This document shows positions 17,039 through 25,273 of a stretch of 64,000 nt of DNA, in pieces. A model generated the notes under the pieces. That model saw nothing but the letters and a program-made list of their open reading frames with translations. It was not told where the DNA came from and made no database searches. A program made the position numbers and the translations under genes. How positions within the stretch are numbered: the first letter of the stretch is position 1; every line of letters starts with the position of its first letter. This DNA is from Paraburkholderia sp. DHOC27 (GTDB lineage Bacteria > Pseudomonadota > Gammaproteobacteria > Burkholderiales > Burkholderiaceae): positions 184-64,183 of the forward strand of contig NZ_QVQV01000011.1 in NCBI RefSeq assembly GCF_003429005.1, given 5' to 3'.

Positions 17039-17875
17039 ATGGCAGCACGAAAACAGACGACAGAGAAAAAACCGTTGCTTCAGCCAGACAACAAGGGCCC
17101 GCGTACGACCAAGCGGGGAGATCAGGTGGCCGAGCTCATCAAGAGCTGGATTACCGATGGAAAGCTGCGTCCCGGCATGCGACTGAACAAGGAGGCGGAG
17201 CTTCAGGAAATGTTCAACGTCAGCCGCGGCTCGATGCGGGAAGCTCTCAAGTCCCTGGAGGTACAGGGACTTGTGCGTCTGAGTACCGGGCCGGACGGCG
17301 GAGCGACGATTACACGCGTACCGCTCGCCCGCGCATTCCAGTCACTGCAGAACTACCTGTTTTTCGAGAGCATCAGCCTTGAGGACATTTATGCCGTGCG
17401 GCGTGTGCTGGAGCCGCTACTTGCGGCGGGCGCCGTGGAGCATCTGACGGACGCGGATATGGAGTCGCTCGAACGCAGCGTGGAGGTGTGCGAGCCATTC
17501 GCCGCGAGTCATGAACGTGCCCTCGATCAGCGCCAGGAGGACATCCGTTTTCATGACGTGCTGGCTGGGGCCAATCCGAACGCGTTCCTTCGGTGCGCCT
17601 GCCAGATCATCAACCAGATGCTGCATAGCCTAGTGATCGTTGCGGGAAATGTGACGCAAGATGATTATCAGGCGTTTGGTCGGCAGACGGTCGCTGCTCA
17701 TCGTGCGATCCTTGATGCGGCGAGGCGCCGGGACGCAAGGGCCGTCGAGAAGCTTATGGCGACTCACATGGAAGAAGCGGAGGCGCAGCTTCGCAAAGTG
17801 CATGCAGCCTTGCGGCAAAAGCTGGTACTGGATTCAGACCTTGGTCTGCACGCGGGCAGGAAGGGCGCTTCGTGA
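17039..17875 (+). CDS. FadR-subfamily GntR regulator
   Basis: Transcription factor of 278 aa. The N-terminal winged helix reads GDQVAELIKSWITDGKLRPG, LNKEAELQEMFNVSRGSMRE and ALKSLEVQGLVRLSTGPDGG. The C-terminal FCD ligand-binding domain has the metal/ligand-binding pattern ALDQRQEDIRFHDVLAGANPN (D..H) and later TVAAHRAILDA (H). Such proteins repress catabolic genes until a carboxylate-type ligand binds. It diverges from the biosynthetic operon and converges with an amidase gene, and its likely target is the amidase/ABC-transporter module. Its operator is not clear. Confidence 0.9.
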   Translation: MAARKQTTEKKPLLQPDNKGPRTTKRGDQVAELIKSWITDGKLRPGMRLNKEAELQEMFNVSRGSMREALKSLEVQGLVRLSTGPDGGATITRVPLARAFQSLQNYLFFESISLEDIYAVRRVLEPLLAAGAVEHLTDADMESLERSVEVCEPFAASHERALDQRQEDIRFHDVLAGANPNAFLRCACQIINQMLHSLVIVAGNVTQDDYQAFGRQTVAAHRAILDAARRRDARAVEKLMATHMEEAEAQLRKVHAALRQKLVLDSDLGLHAGRKGAS

Positions 17876-17898
17876 TACCGCGTGTGGCACGGCGGACA

Positions 17899-17922
17899 GC
17901 CGGTCCGGATATCCGGGCCGGC
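17899..17922. terminator. Palindromic hairpin between converging genes
   Basis: The segment contains a perfect 12-bp palindrome (CCGGATATCCGG) nested within outer GCCGG/CCGGC arms. It lies in the 55-bp space between the converging GntR and amidase genes. It has the look of a shared terminator stem but no T tract on either side, so function is uncertain. Confidence 0.35.
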
Positions 17923-17930
17923 GTGTAGTG

Positions 17931-19355
17931 TCAGTGCGTGTTGCGGCCAATAATGGATGAGGAAAGCGTGCGCGCTAGCTCAGCTAGCGGAGCGCGTCCG
18001 AGCGCGAGTTCGAGGATGTGGCTTGCCCAGAGCACAAGCGCGTCGGCATGACGGCCGCCGACGATCTGTATCCCGACCGGTAGCCCTTCTGAAGTGGTGC
18101 CCGTGTAGACGCTTGCCGCAGGAAGACCGAGCTGGTTGCACCAGGCAGTGAAATGGGGAAACAGCCCGTCGCTGGCTGGGAGTTCCGCAAGCGGCATGGC
18201 CACTCGAGGATACACCGGGCAGATGACAAGATCGTACCGCTCGAAGAACGCGTTGACAGCGGCGCCGATCTCCCCTCTTTCTATGAGGGCGCCAAGCAAC
18301 GTCTCGCGCGATATTGCCGCGCCCGCATCAGAATAGGCCTGCAATGACCGATCGAGCGTCGCGCCTCCGTCAGCCATGCCTTCGGTGAGCTGGCGACAGC
18401 AGGCTGGCCAGATGGTGGAGTGGATCGCGTTACAGCGAGCGATACCCGGCGGATCTTGCGCCTGAACCCTGGCGCCAAGCTCACGGAACGTGTCGACCGT
18501 ACGCATGAGCCCGTCGTGGACGGCGGTTTCGGGCGTGACAGCGAGGCCCAGGGACGGACTGTACGCTATGCGGACACCGCCTGGTGTTGGCTTGCACTTG
18601 AGGCCAAGTTCATAGTCGCTGGCGTCGAACGGCAAGGCGTACCAGTCGCGGCTGTCAGGGCGGCTGATGACGGTCAGGATGCGTGCGGCATCAGACACGC
18701 AGCGGGTCATGGGGCCAACGTGGCTCAACAGCCCGAACGGCCCGCGTGGCGCATGCGGAACGCGTCCGAAGCTCGGCTTGAAACCAAATGTGCCAGTGAA
18801 CGCGGCTGGAATCCGGATCGATCCACCGCCGTCGGTACCGATTGCTGCGGGCGCCATGCCAAGCGCGACCGCCGCGGCGGCTCCGCCACTACTTCCGCCG
18901 GGAGTACGGTCGGTATCCCAGGGATTGCGCGTGACTCCGGTAAGCGGACTATCGGTGACGATCTTGTGGGCGAAATCGGGCAGGGTGGTCTTGGCGAAGC
19001 AGATCGCACCGGACTCGCGGAGCCGGGCTACGCACGGGCTGTCATCAAGCGCTGGCGTTTCGTCGGTGACGCGTGAACCGTATCGGGTAGCTAGTCCGGC
19101 GACAGCAACGTTGTCCTTGATGCTGACCGGCACGCCATCCAGCGGCCCAAGCGGGCGCTTGCGGTACCACCGTGTTTCGGACGCACGGGCCATGTCGAGT
19201 GCATCCGCTGCTATCTGGCAGAAGGCATTCACGGCGGGATCGAGCTGTTCTACGCGCAGGAGTACGGCCTGCATGACCTCCACGGGGGAGGTGCCGCCTG
19301 TTTTATAAAGCGCATGAAGCTCCTGCGCTGTCAGATCGCAGATGTCATCGCCCAT
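17931..19355 (-). CDS. Amidase-signature enzyme 1
   Basis: Amide hydrolase of 474 aa. The Ser-cisSer-Lys triad is present: Lys in GVPVSIKDNVAVAG (about residue 78), cis-Ser in the TPGGSSGGAAAAVALG motif, and the Ser nucleophile in GTDGGGSIRIPAAFTG. Full length. It shares its N-terminal pattern (LHALYKTGGTSPVEVMQAV) with the second amidase at 25274, so the two are paralogues at opposite ends of a transporter operon. Substrates in the family include aryl, acyl and amino-acid amides, biuret and allophanate derivatives. It is probably regulated by the convergent GntR gene. Confidence 0.9.
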   Translation of the reverse strand: MGDDICDLTAQELHALYKTGGTSPVEVMQAVLLRVEQLDPAVNAFCQIAADALDMARASETRWYRKRPLGPLDGVPVSIKDNVAVAGLATRYGSRVTDETPALDDSPCVARLRESGAICFAKTTLPDFAHKIVTDSPLTGVTRNPWDTDRTPGGSSGGAAAAVALGMAPAAIGTDGGGSIRIPAAFTGTFGFKPSFGRVPHAPRGPFGLLSHVGPMTRCVSDAARILTVISRPDSRDWYALPFDASDYELGLKCKPTPGGVRIAYSPSLGLAVTPETAVHDGLMRTVDTFRELGARVQAQDPPGIARCNAIHSTIWPACCRQLTEGMADGGATLDRSLQAYSDAGAAISRETLLGALIERGEIGAAVNAFFERYDLVICPVYPRVAMPLAELPASDGLFPHFTAWCNQLGLPAASVYTGTTSEGLPVGIQIVGGRHADALVLWASHILELALGRAPLAELARTLSSSIIGRNTH

Positions 19356-19696
19356 GTTGTCTCCAAATTAATCATCATAAATAGACCATAGATGTGAGGC
19401 TCGCTCATGTCAAGTGATCTCGAAGTGGTGAAAAATCAGGGTAAACGAGCGATTATTTGGCGTTGACATCCAGATTCTGTGGACGTAATTTTATGATCAC
19501 AAATCGTCACGCGAGCCCGCTGCCAGTGACCGGTAGTCTCGGCTTGATACGTGACGCAAGTTTGAAGGGCGTCGTGGTTTTGCGGCACAAGCGGTTCACA
19601 CGGGTTGTTGATCAATCGAGGCTAATGCTGCGATCCGGCGAGGGCGTCAGTTATGGCGCCGTCTGAGTTTGGTCCGGAGACTCAGGAAATCTTAGT
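19356..19696. other. Intergenic region between amidase 1 and the first XRE gene
   Basis: This is 341 bp, more AT-rich than its flanks. It should hold the minus-strand amidase promoter. It also holds a strong-looking plus-strand promoter (see 19463-19491) with no recognised plus-strand gene downstream. A 58-codon frame from 19493 lacks a ribosome site. Confidence 0.4.
19463..19491 (+). promoter_or_regulatory. Candidate sigma-70 promoter without an obvious gene
   Basis: A consensus TTGACA (19463-19468), a 17-bp spacer and TAATTT (19486-19491) make a good -35/-10 arrangement on the plus strand. Transcription would run against the first XRE gene, so the product would be antisense or a small RNA. 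No gene with a ribosome site follows. Confidence 0.45.
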
Positions 19697-20026
19697 TTAT
19701 TCCTGGGCCAGCTTCTCGGCGCTGGCGAGGAGGGCTCTCTTCTTTTCTTTGCTGAGCCTGCCGGCGATTGCCAGCAGGTTCGCCAGCAGATCGTCGTCCT
19801 CGTAGAGGAAGCCCGTGGGGACAAGGAGTGCTCGCGCCAGACGCTGGCTGGTCTGTATGGCAGGGGTGTGTTTGCCCTTTTCGTACTGGTTGACGCGGGT
19901 GCTGGCTGAGAATTCGTCGATACCGGCGTGGATGCCAAGCTGCTCCTGGGTCAAGCCCGAGCGCAGTCGCGCCTGTTTCAGGCGTCGAGGGAAGACGGCA
20001 TCAGAAGTGGGTGTATCGCGCGACAT
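19697..20026 (-). CDS. XRE-family repressor 1
   Basis: DNA-binding protein of 109 aa with an N-terminal Cro/CI helix-turn-helix (RLKQARLRSGLTQEQLGIHA then STRVNQYEKGKHTP) and a short hydrophobic C-terminal helix region (FLYEDDDLLANLLAIAGRL). It is about 60% identical by eye to the next gene upstream (20084-20443), so the two are a tandem duplication. A CTAAG-N5-CTTAG palindrome lies 35 bp before its start, which suggests autoregulation. Confidence 0.88.
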   Translation of the reverse strand: MSRDTPTSDAVFPRRLKQARLRSGLTQEQLGIHAGIDEFSASTRVNQYEKGKHTPAIQTSQRLARALLVPTGFLYEDDDLLANLLAIAGRLSKEKKRALLASAEKLAQE

Positions 20027-20060
20027 CCGGCGAGTGTCCCGGATTCGCTCAGGGATTTTA

Positions 20061-20075
20061 CTAAGTAATTCTTAG
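20061..20075. promoter_or_regulatory. XRE operator palindrome 1
   Basis: CTAAGTAATTCTTAG is a perfect CTAAG-N5-CTTAG dyad upstream of XRE repressor 1. The same pattern recurs at 20478 and 20501 upstream of XRE repressor 2. Recurrence at the promoters of two paralogous repressors supports an operator role. Confidence 0.65.
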
Positions 20076-20083
20076 TTGCAAGG

Positions 20084-20443
20084 CTAAACATTACTTGGTT
20101 TTGTCGCCCTGGAGGACGCTGATTGTCTCAGCGTCTCGGCATTCGCGAGGAGGATCTTCTTTTTTCCCCGCGTGAGCCGGGCCGCAGTTACGAGCAGATC
20201 GGCGAGCAGATCGTCCTCCTCGTAGAGGAAAGACGTTGGGACGTGCAGCGCCCTGGCCAGACGTTGCCCCATCAAAAGGTGGGGCAGGTGCTTGCCTCTT
20301 TCGTATTGATTGATGCGGGCACTGGCGGAGAATTCGTCGATTCCCGCATTGATACCGAGCTGCTCCTGGGTCAGGCCCGCGCGTATCCGTGCCTCTTTCA
20401 GGCGTCTGGCAAAAACGGAGGATGTCGTGTGCTTAACCGGCAT
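20084..20443 (-). CDS. XRE-family repressor 2
   Basis: Protein of 119 aa, paralogue of the adjacent XRE gene. The helix-turn-helix reads RLKEARIRAGLTQEQLGINA followed by SARINQYERGKHLP, and the C-terminal half (TSFLYEEDDLLADLLVTAARL) matches its neighbour too. It is divergent from the ABC-transporter operon starting at 20605, and two operator-like palindromes lie between them. It could repress both itself and the transporter. Confidence 0.88.
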   Translation of the reverse strand: MPVKHTTSSVFARRLKEARIRAGLTQEQLGINAGIDEFSASARINQYERGKHLPHLLMGQRLARALHVPTSFLYEEDDLLADLLVTAARLTRGKKKILLANAETLRQSASSRATKPSNV

Positions 20444-20477
20444 CCTGCGAGTCTCTGGGAATTGCTTGCCATTTTTA

Positions 20478-20492
20478 CTAAGAGTTTCTTAG
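20478..20492. promoter_or_regulatory. XRE operator palindrome 2
   Basis: CTAAGAGTTTCTTAG is a perfect CTAAG-N5-CTTAG dyad, 35 bp upstream of the XRE repressor 2 start. That is the same distance as palindrome 1 from XRE repressor 1. It lies in the intergenic space shared with the divergent permease gene. Confidence 0.65.
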
Positions 20493-20500
20493 TCTTCTAC

Positions 20501-20515
20501 CTAAGAAATTCTTGG
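20501..20515. promoter_or_regulatory. XRE operator palindrome 3
   Basis: CTAAGAAATTCTTGG matches the CTAAG-N5-CTTAG dyad with one mismatch. Its centre is 23 bp from that of palindrome 2, so about two helical turns separate them, which would allow side-by-side dimers and cooperative binding. It is the copy nearest the ABC-transporter operon. Confidence 0.55.
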
Positions 20516-20604
20516 CTGTGAGGAAGGTGCCGCAATACGGCCCGTTTGCCAATTACACGCGCGGGGTAACAGCTCCGCAGATATGAAGACCGGGACTTAT
20601 TCAT

Positions 20605-21480
20605 ATGACGACGATTCTTAACATTCTGGGGTACGTGAGCATTCTGATGCTGGTGGCGCTTGGGCTCGCGGTCGTCTTCGGCATGATGGACATCGTGAAC
20701 CTTGCACATGCCGAGTGGGTCACGATCGGCGCATACGCGTTAGCCATCGCGCAGGCAGTCGGCGGGAAGGAGGCTTTCTGGCTTGCCTTGTTCGTCGCGC
20801 CCGCTGTCGGGGCAGCCCTTGGATGGTGCCTCGAGCGTTTCATCATCCGGCTGCTCTATGACCGGCCACTGGACACGCTCCTCGCGACTTATGCGGTGAG
20901 CCTGATCCTGCAGAAGGCACTGGAACTCGTCTTTGGCACCCAGCCGATGCTCGTGTACGCCCCGTTCAGCGGGGCCGTCCCGGTCCCGGGCGGAAGCTAT
21001 CCGGCCTACCGGATCTTCGTGATTGGCGTCGCGCTGACCGTGACGGCAGGGTGCTGGCTGCTGTTCGCCCGCACGCGTTTTGGTACCCAGTTGCGTGCCG
21101 TGATCCAGCACCCGGCGATGGCCGAGGCCACCGGCATCGACACCCAGCGCCTGAATCGCATTGCTTTCTGCGGCGGCGCGGCGCTCGCCTCGCTCGCTGG
21201 CGTGCTCATTGCGCCCATGGTTTCGGTGGAGTCACATCTGGGCGTCTCCTATCTCGCCAAGGCGTTCTTCGTGATCGTGCTGGGCGGCATCGGATCGATC
21301 GCGGGCAGCATCCTGGGCAGCGCAGTCATCGGCACTGCCGAGACGTTACTGAGCTATCGCGTCGATCCCTCTCTCGCCTCGGCTGTGGTGCTGGTCCTCT
21401 CCATTGTGGTGATCCGGTTCAGACCGCAAGGGCTGATTCCAGGATTCAGCGCGGCCCATCAGCTTCTCGGAAAAGGATAA
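20605..21480 (+). CDS. Branched-chain amino-acid/amide ABC permease (LivH-like)
   Basis: Inner-membrane permease of 291 aa with about eight hydrophobic segments, first of a five-gene import operon. Family landmarks are visible: GLAVVFGMMDIVNLAHAEW near the N terminus, VIQHPAMAEATGID in the cytoplasmic EAA-like loop, VSYLAKAFFVIVLGGIGSIA and VVIRFRPQGLIPG at the end. The family (LivH/UrtB) imports hydrophobic amino acids, amides or urea with LivM, LivG and LivF partners. It starts 162 bp from the divergent XRE gene, across two operator-like palindromes. The next gene starts 5 bp after its stop. Confidence 0.92.
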   Translation: MTTILNILGYVSILMLVALGLAVVFGMMDIVNLAHAEWVTIGAYALAIAQAVGGKEAFWLALFVAPAVGAALGWCLERFIIRLLYDRPLDTLLATYAVSLILQKALELVFGTQPMLVYAPFSGAVPVPGGSYPAYRIFVIGVALTVTAGCWLLFARTRFGTQLRAVIQHPAMAEATGIDTQRLNRIAFCGGAALASLAGVLIAPMVSVESHLGVSYLAKAFFVIVLGGIGSIAGSILGSAVIGTAETLLSYRVDPSLASAVVLVLSIVVIRFRPQGLIPGFSAAHQLLGKG

Positions 21481-21485
21481 AGCGT

Positions 21486-22559
21486 ATGTCCGGAAAACAC
21501 GCAGGCTGTCTGCGGCTCTGGTTCGCACAGACCGCCCTCGGCCCCAGGGATGTTTCGCCGCTGTTGATGTGGAGCGTGGCGGTGGTCGCCGCGGCGCTCG
21601 TGCCTTTTTTTGCCGGTCCCTGGTTGCTGTCGACGGTGCGCGATGCACTGGTCATGGGGATCCTCGCATTGAGCTATGACCTGCTCTGGGGACGGGCCGG
21701 GGTGCTCACGCTCGGGCACACCACGTTCCTGGGTCTCGGCGCCTACGGATTTGCCATTACGACCATGCAGTTCGGACATGCATCCGTGACCGGGTTGGCG
21801 GCGGGTGTGGTCTGCGCTGCGGCTGTCGCCGCCGTGATTGGCTATTTCCTGCTCTTTGCGGGGGTAAGGCTCCACTTCTTCGCCATCATCAGTCTGGCCG
21901 TGCTGATCGTCGCCCAGCAGCTCGCCGTCAGTTGGCAGTCGGTTACCGGAGGCGACACGGGCATCCTGGGCATCCCGGGACTGTCATTCAGCGTGGCCAA
22001 CCACACGTTCGACATGAGCGGTCCTCGCGCCTCCTGGTACACGGTAGCTGTTGTGCTGCTTGCCGCGACTGGCCTGATATGGCTCGTGTGCCGCGGCCGC
22101 TACGGCAAGGTGCTTGATGCGATCGCCACCAACGAGTGGCGCGCAAAGGCGTGCGGTTATCACACGTCGCTTCACCTGCTGCTCGTCTTCGTCGCTTCGG
22201 CGGCGCTTGCCGCAATCGCCGGCGCGCTGATGGCGGCCTGCTCGGGGGTGGTGGCCCCGGACGTGTTCTCGCCGCTGCTCGCGACCGAAGTCATCCTCTG
22301 GGTGGCCATCGGCGGCCGGGGAAGAATTGGTGGACCCGTCGCCGCCGCGGTCGTTCTGACACTGCTCAGGCAGACCGTCTCCAGCTACAGCACGGACGGC
22401 TGGCCCCTGATCCTCGGCGGTCTGTTTCTCGCCTGCGTGCTGTTCATGCCGAACGGACTGCGACTCCATGAATTGTTGGCGGTTGCGCGTCGGGCTGGTC
22501 GAGCGGTATGGAGCAGGCCGCCGGTTCACCGCGCGGGACATGCACCGGAGGAACGGTAA
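21486..22559 (+). CDS. Branched-chain amino-acid/amide ABC permease (LivM-like)
   Basis: Second permease, 357 aa from the ATG at 21486; the AAAGGATAAAGCGT stretch supplies its ribosome site. Hydrophobic helices alternate with family motifs: LSYDLLWGRAGVLTLGHTTF, GDTGILGIPGL, RYGKVLDAIATNEWRAKACG (the ATPase-contacting loop) and EVILWVAIGGRGRIGGPV. It pairs with the LivH-like protein to form the channel. The stop codon and the start of the ATPase gene share one base. Confidence 0.92.
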   Translation: MSGKHAGCLRLWFAQTALGPRDVSPLLMWSVAVVAAALVPFFAGPWLLSTVRDALVMGILALSYDLLWGRAGVLTLGHTTFLGLGAYGFAITTMQFGHASVTGLAAGVVCAAAVAAVIGYFLLFAGVRLHFFAIISLAVLIVAQQLAVSWQSVTGGDTGILGIPGLSFSVANHTFDMSGPRASWYTVAVVLLAATGLIWLVCRGRYGKVLDAIATNEWRAKACGYHTSLHLLLVFVASAALAAIAGALMAACSGVVAPDVFSPLLATEVILWVAIGGRGRIGGPVAAAVVLTLLRQTVSSYSTDGWPLILGGLFLACVLFMPNGLRLHELLAVARRAGRAVWSRPPVHRAGHAPEER

Positions 22560-23293
22560 TGGATGGCCAGCTTCTACAGGGCACCAACCTGTCACGCGCG
22601 TTCGGTGGAATCAACGCCGTGGCGGGCGTCGACATCAACATCGCGCGACGCGATCTGCTGTGCGTGATTGGCCCGAACGGCGCGGGCAAGAGCACGCTTG
22701 TCGGCCTGCTCTCAGGCGCGATTGCCCCCGGATCCGGCGAACTGTATCTCGATGGTAAGCGGATGACCGGCCGTCCGATGCACGCGTTCTGCCGGCGCGG
22801 CGTCGTGCGCAAGTTCCAGGGAACCAACACCTTTCTCACAATGACGGTGCGCGACAACCTGGTGGTGGCGGGTCTTGGCGTCGCGGCTTACCGGGCGACG
22901 TCGATGCCCGATCCCGACGCGGTGCTGGAGGAGGTGGGTTTGGTCGGGCAGGCGGGCGAGCTCGCATCGCATCTGCCGCATGGTGAGCGGCAGTGGCTCG
23001 AAATCGGCATGGCGATCATGTGCCAGCCCGCACTGCTGCTGCTCGACGAACCCGCGGCCGGACTGTCCGCGAAGGACGCGCAGCGGCTGGTGCGCCTCAT
23101 TCATCGGTTGCGTGAGCGATGCGCGGTGCTCGCCATCGAACACGACCTCGGCTTTGTGCAGTCCCTCGCATGTGAGACCTGGGTGATGCACCGGGGGGAG
23201 GTGGTCCGGCGCGGATCGTATGCGGAGATCGCTGGTGACGAGGAGATCCGACGCATCTATCTGGGCAGGGGAGCGACACATGCTGCGCATTGA
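22559..23293 (+). CDS. ABC transporter ATPase (LivG-like)
   Basis: ATP-binding subunit of 244 aa. Walker A is GPNGAGKST, the Q-loop region is KFQGTNTFLTMTVRDN, the ABC signature is degenerate (LPHGERQWLEIG), and Walker B is LLLLDEPAAGLS. The ATG at 22559 follows GGAGGAACGGTA. Energises import with the LivF-like subunit. Its 3' end overlaps the next gene by 14 nt. Confidence 0.92.
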   Translation: MDGQLLQGTNLSRAFGGINAVAGVDINIARRDLLCVIGPNGAGKSTLVGLLSGAIAPGSGELYLDGKRMTGRPMHAFCRRGVVRKFQGTNTFLTMTVRDNLVVAGLGVAAYRATSMPDPDAVLEEVGLVGQAGELASHLPHGERQWLEIGMAIMCQPALLLLDEPAAGLSAKDAQRLVRLIHRLRERCAVLAIEHDLGFVQSLACETWVMHRGEVVRRGSYAEIAGDEEIRRIYLGRGATHAAH

Positions 23294-24023
23294 AAACCTG
23301 TGCGCCGGATATGGCGATGTGGATGTGATCCATAACCTCTCGCTGGACGTGCTGCCGAACGAGGTGGTCGGTGTGCTCGGGTGCAATGGCGCGGGCAAGA
23401 CCACCCTGGTGAAGGCTGTCATGGGGCTGCTGCCTCGTGTGAGCGGACAGGTCGCTTTCCTGGGGCAGTCGGTGGCCGGCCTGCGTACACATGAGATTGC
23501 ACGCCGGGGTATCGGTCTGGTCCCGCAGGGGCGATGGATCTTCCCGAAGTTGACCGTGCGGGAGAACCTGCTGATGGGTACGCAGGCCGCCGGTGGGGCG
23601 GACATCCTCGATGAGGTATTCGATTACTTCCCGGTGCTCAAGACGCGCCTGTCGCAGCAGGGCGGCACGCTCTCGGGTGGCGAGCAGCAGGTCCTCGCTA
23701 TCTCACGCGCCCTGTGCGGCCGTCCAAAACTGCTCCTGCTGGATGAGCCCTCCGATGGCGTGCAGCCCAATCTGGTCGAGCGTATCGGCGAGGTGATTCC
23801 CGAGCTCTGCGGCCGTTCGAAGCTGGCGGTGCTCCTTGTCGAACAGAACCTCGACTTGGTCGTTCAAAGCGCACGCCGTTGCATCGTGCTCAGCAACGGG
23901 CGGCTCGTGCATGCCGGCGCCGTTGAGCCGCGACACAGCGGGAGGGGCGAACACCCGCTTGCGCGCTATCTGTCTCCGGCGACGGACAACGCGCCGGAAT
24001 TCCATCAACAAAACATTCAGTGA
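23280..24023 (+). CDS. ABC transporter ATPase (LivF-like)
   Basis: Second ATPase, 247 aa. Walker A is GCNGAGKTT, the signature is GGTLSGGEQQVLAISRAL (full LSGGE), Walker B is KLLLLDEPSDGVQP, and the H-loop region is LLVEQNLDLV. Motif PEL/GLVPQGRWIFPKLTVREN is typical of LivF. The start at 23280 overlaps the LivG-like stop, implying coupled translation. The C terminus runs some 20 residues beyond the usual end. Confidence 0.92.
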   Translation: MLRIENLCAGYGDVDVIHNLSLDVLPNEVVGVLGCNGAGKTTLVKAVMGLLPRVSGQVAFLGQSVAGLRTHEIARRGIGLVPQGRWIFPKLTVRENLLMGTQAAGGADILDEVFDYFPVLKTRLSQQGGTLSGGEQQVLAISRALCGRPKLLLLDEPSDGVQPNLVERIGEVIPELCGRSKLAVLLVEQNLDLVVQSARRCIVLSNGRLVHAGAVEPRHSGRGEHPLARYLSPATDNAPEFHQQNIQ

Positions 24024-24040
24024 ATCGAGTGAGAAGACGC

Positions 24041-25219
24041 ATGAACCGACGTGAATTTTCCCGAACCGTGCTGCTCGGCGCAGCGGCATCCCTCGCCACA
24101 TCGGCTGTCTCTCCGTTCGCGCGTGGCGCCGAGCCGTTGAAGATCGGCCTGCTCGCGCCACTCAGCGGTCCCCTGACACGCGTGGGACAGACCAACCGTA
24201 ACTGCGCCGCACTTGCGGTGGACGAGATCAACGCGGCAGGTGGACTGCTTGGCCGACCGCTGCAGCTAAGCGTCGAGGACACGCAGATGTCGACAGCCGT
24301 GACGCTGGAGAAGGCGCGGCAGCTTTTTATGCGCGACGACGTCGCGATGATCACGGGCATGGTGCTGCCGTCGGAGCGCGAGGCGGCCCTTCAGGCGGCG
24401 AGGGCAGCGCGAAAGCTCATCGTCTATCCGAACTTCGACGAGGGGCGGTGCGACCCGCAACTGCTCACGACAGGCCTCGCCGCGAGCCAGCGCATCGAGC
24501 CACTCATTGCGTGGCTCATGCGCGGCGGTGGACAGTCCGTCTGCGCAGTCGTCTCGGACATCGGCAGCAACCGGAAGGTGCTGATCCCGCAGTTGCAGGC
24601 GGCGGTGGCGCGCCACGGCGGGAAGTTCCTCGACGTCTTCTGGCTGCCCTTCGGCACGCGCGACTACGGGGCCGTCCTGCAACAGGTCGCCAGTGCTAAT
24701 CCGCAGATAGTGTGGCACAGCATCGGGGACGACCCGGTGACGTTCGTGAAGCAGTACCGGTCGTTTGCGATGAAACCGCAACTGGTGACGGATATCGCAC
24801 ACGAATCCCTCTCGATCGCAACCACAGGTGCATCGACCGGAACGATCGGCGTGTCGTCGTACTTCATGAGCATCGACAACCCGGAAAACCAGTCATTCCT
24901 CGCACGCTATACGGCGCATTACGCCGATGCACGCGATCCGAGGCTCGGGCGCTATGCCGTGGTGCTGCCGCATGGTGAGAACACCTATGCGGGTGTTCGT
25001 CTTTTCGCCGAAGCCGTCCGGGCGGCGGGAAGTGTTGATGCTGCTCGTGTCAAGGCCGCGTTGTCGGGCGTGTCAGTAGCACTTCCACGTGGCAAGACTG
25101 GCGTGAGTCGCGATGGTGGTCATGTGCTTTGCCAGACGCGGATCGGCCAGGCCCTTGCCGATAACAGCTTTTCGATCCTGGAATCCACGGGCCCGGTTAT
25201 GCCGGTCTGTGAAGGATAG
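24041..25219 (+). CDS. ABC transporter substrate-binding protein (Urt/AmiC type), Tat-like signal
   Basis: Periplasmic binding protein of 392 aa from the ATG at 24041 (a GTG at 24020 overlapping the previous stop is an alternative). The N terminus, MNRREFSRTVLLGAAAS, has a twin-arginine-like motif and a hydrophobic stretch ending at FARGAEP, so export may use Tat. The mature protein has the PBP type-1 pattern: KIGLLAPLSGPLTRVG, LAVDEINAAGGLLGRPL, LIVYPNFDEGRCDP, IADIGSNR-like VSDIGSNRK. This subfamily (UrtA, FmdD, AmiC) binds urea, short-chain amides or related compounds. That fits the flanking amidases. Last gene of the transporter set. Confidence 0.9.
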   Translation: MNRREFSRTVLLGAAASLATSAVSPFARGAEPLKIGLLAPLSGPLTRVGQTNRNCAALAVDEINAAGGLLGRPLQLSVEDTQMSTAVTLEKARQLFMRDDVAMITGMVLPSEREAALQAARAARKLIVYPNFDEGRCDPQLLTTGLAASQRIEPLIAWLMRGGGQSVCAVVSDIGSNRKVLIPQLQAAVARHGGKFLDVFWLPFGTRDYGAVLQQVASANPQIVWHSIGDDPVTFVKQYRSFAMKPQLVTDIAHESLSIATTGASTGTIGVSSYFMSIDNPENQSFLARYTAHYADARDPRLGRYAVVLPHGENTYAGVRLFAEAVRAAGSVDAARVKAALSGVSVALPRGKTGVSRDGGHVLCQTRIGQALADNSFSILESTGPVMPVCEG

Positions 25220-25273
25220 ACGTCTTCTCGCCACGCTTCGGAATTGTTCGTGCAAAGAAATAAGGACTGCAAA

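Noticed and set aside
20478..20604. Guanidine (ykkC-type) riboswitch before the Urt-like importer
   Set aside because: The leader shows only the XRE palindromes; the conserved ykkC segments are absent.
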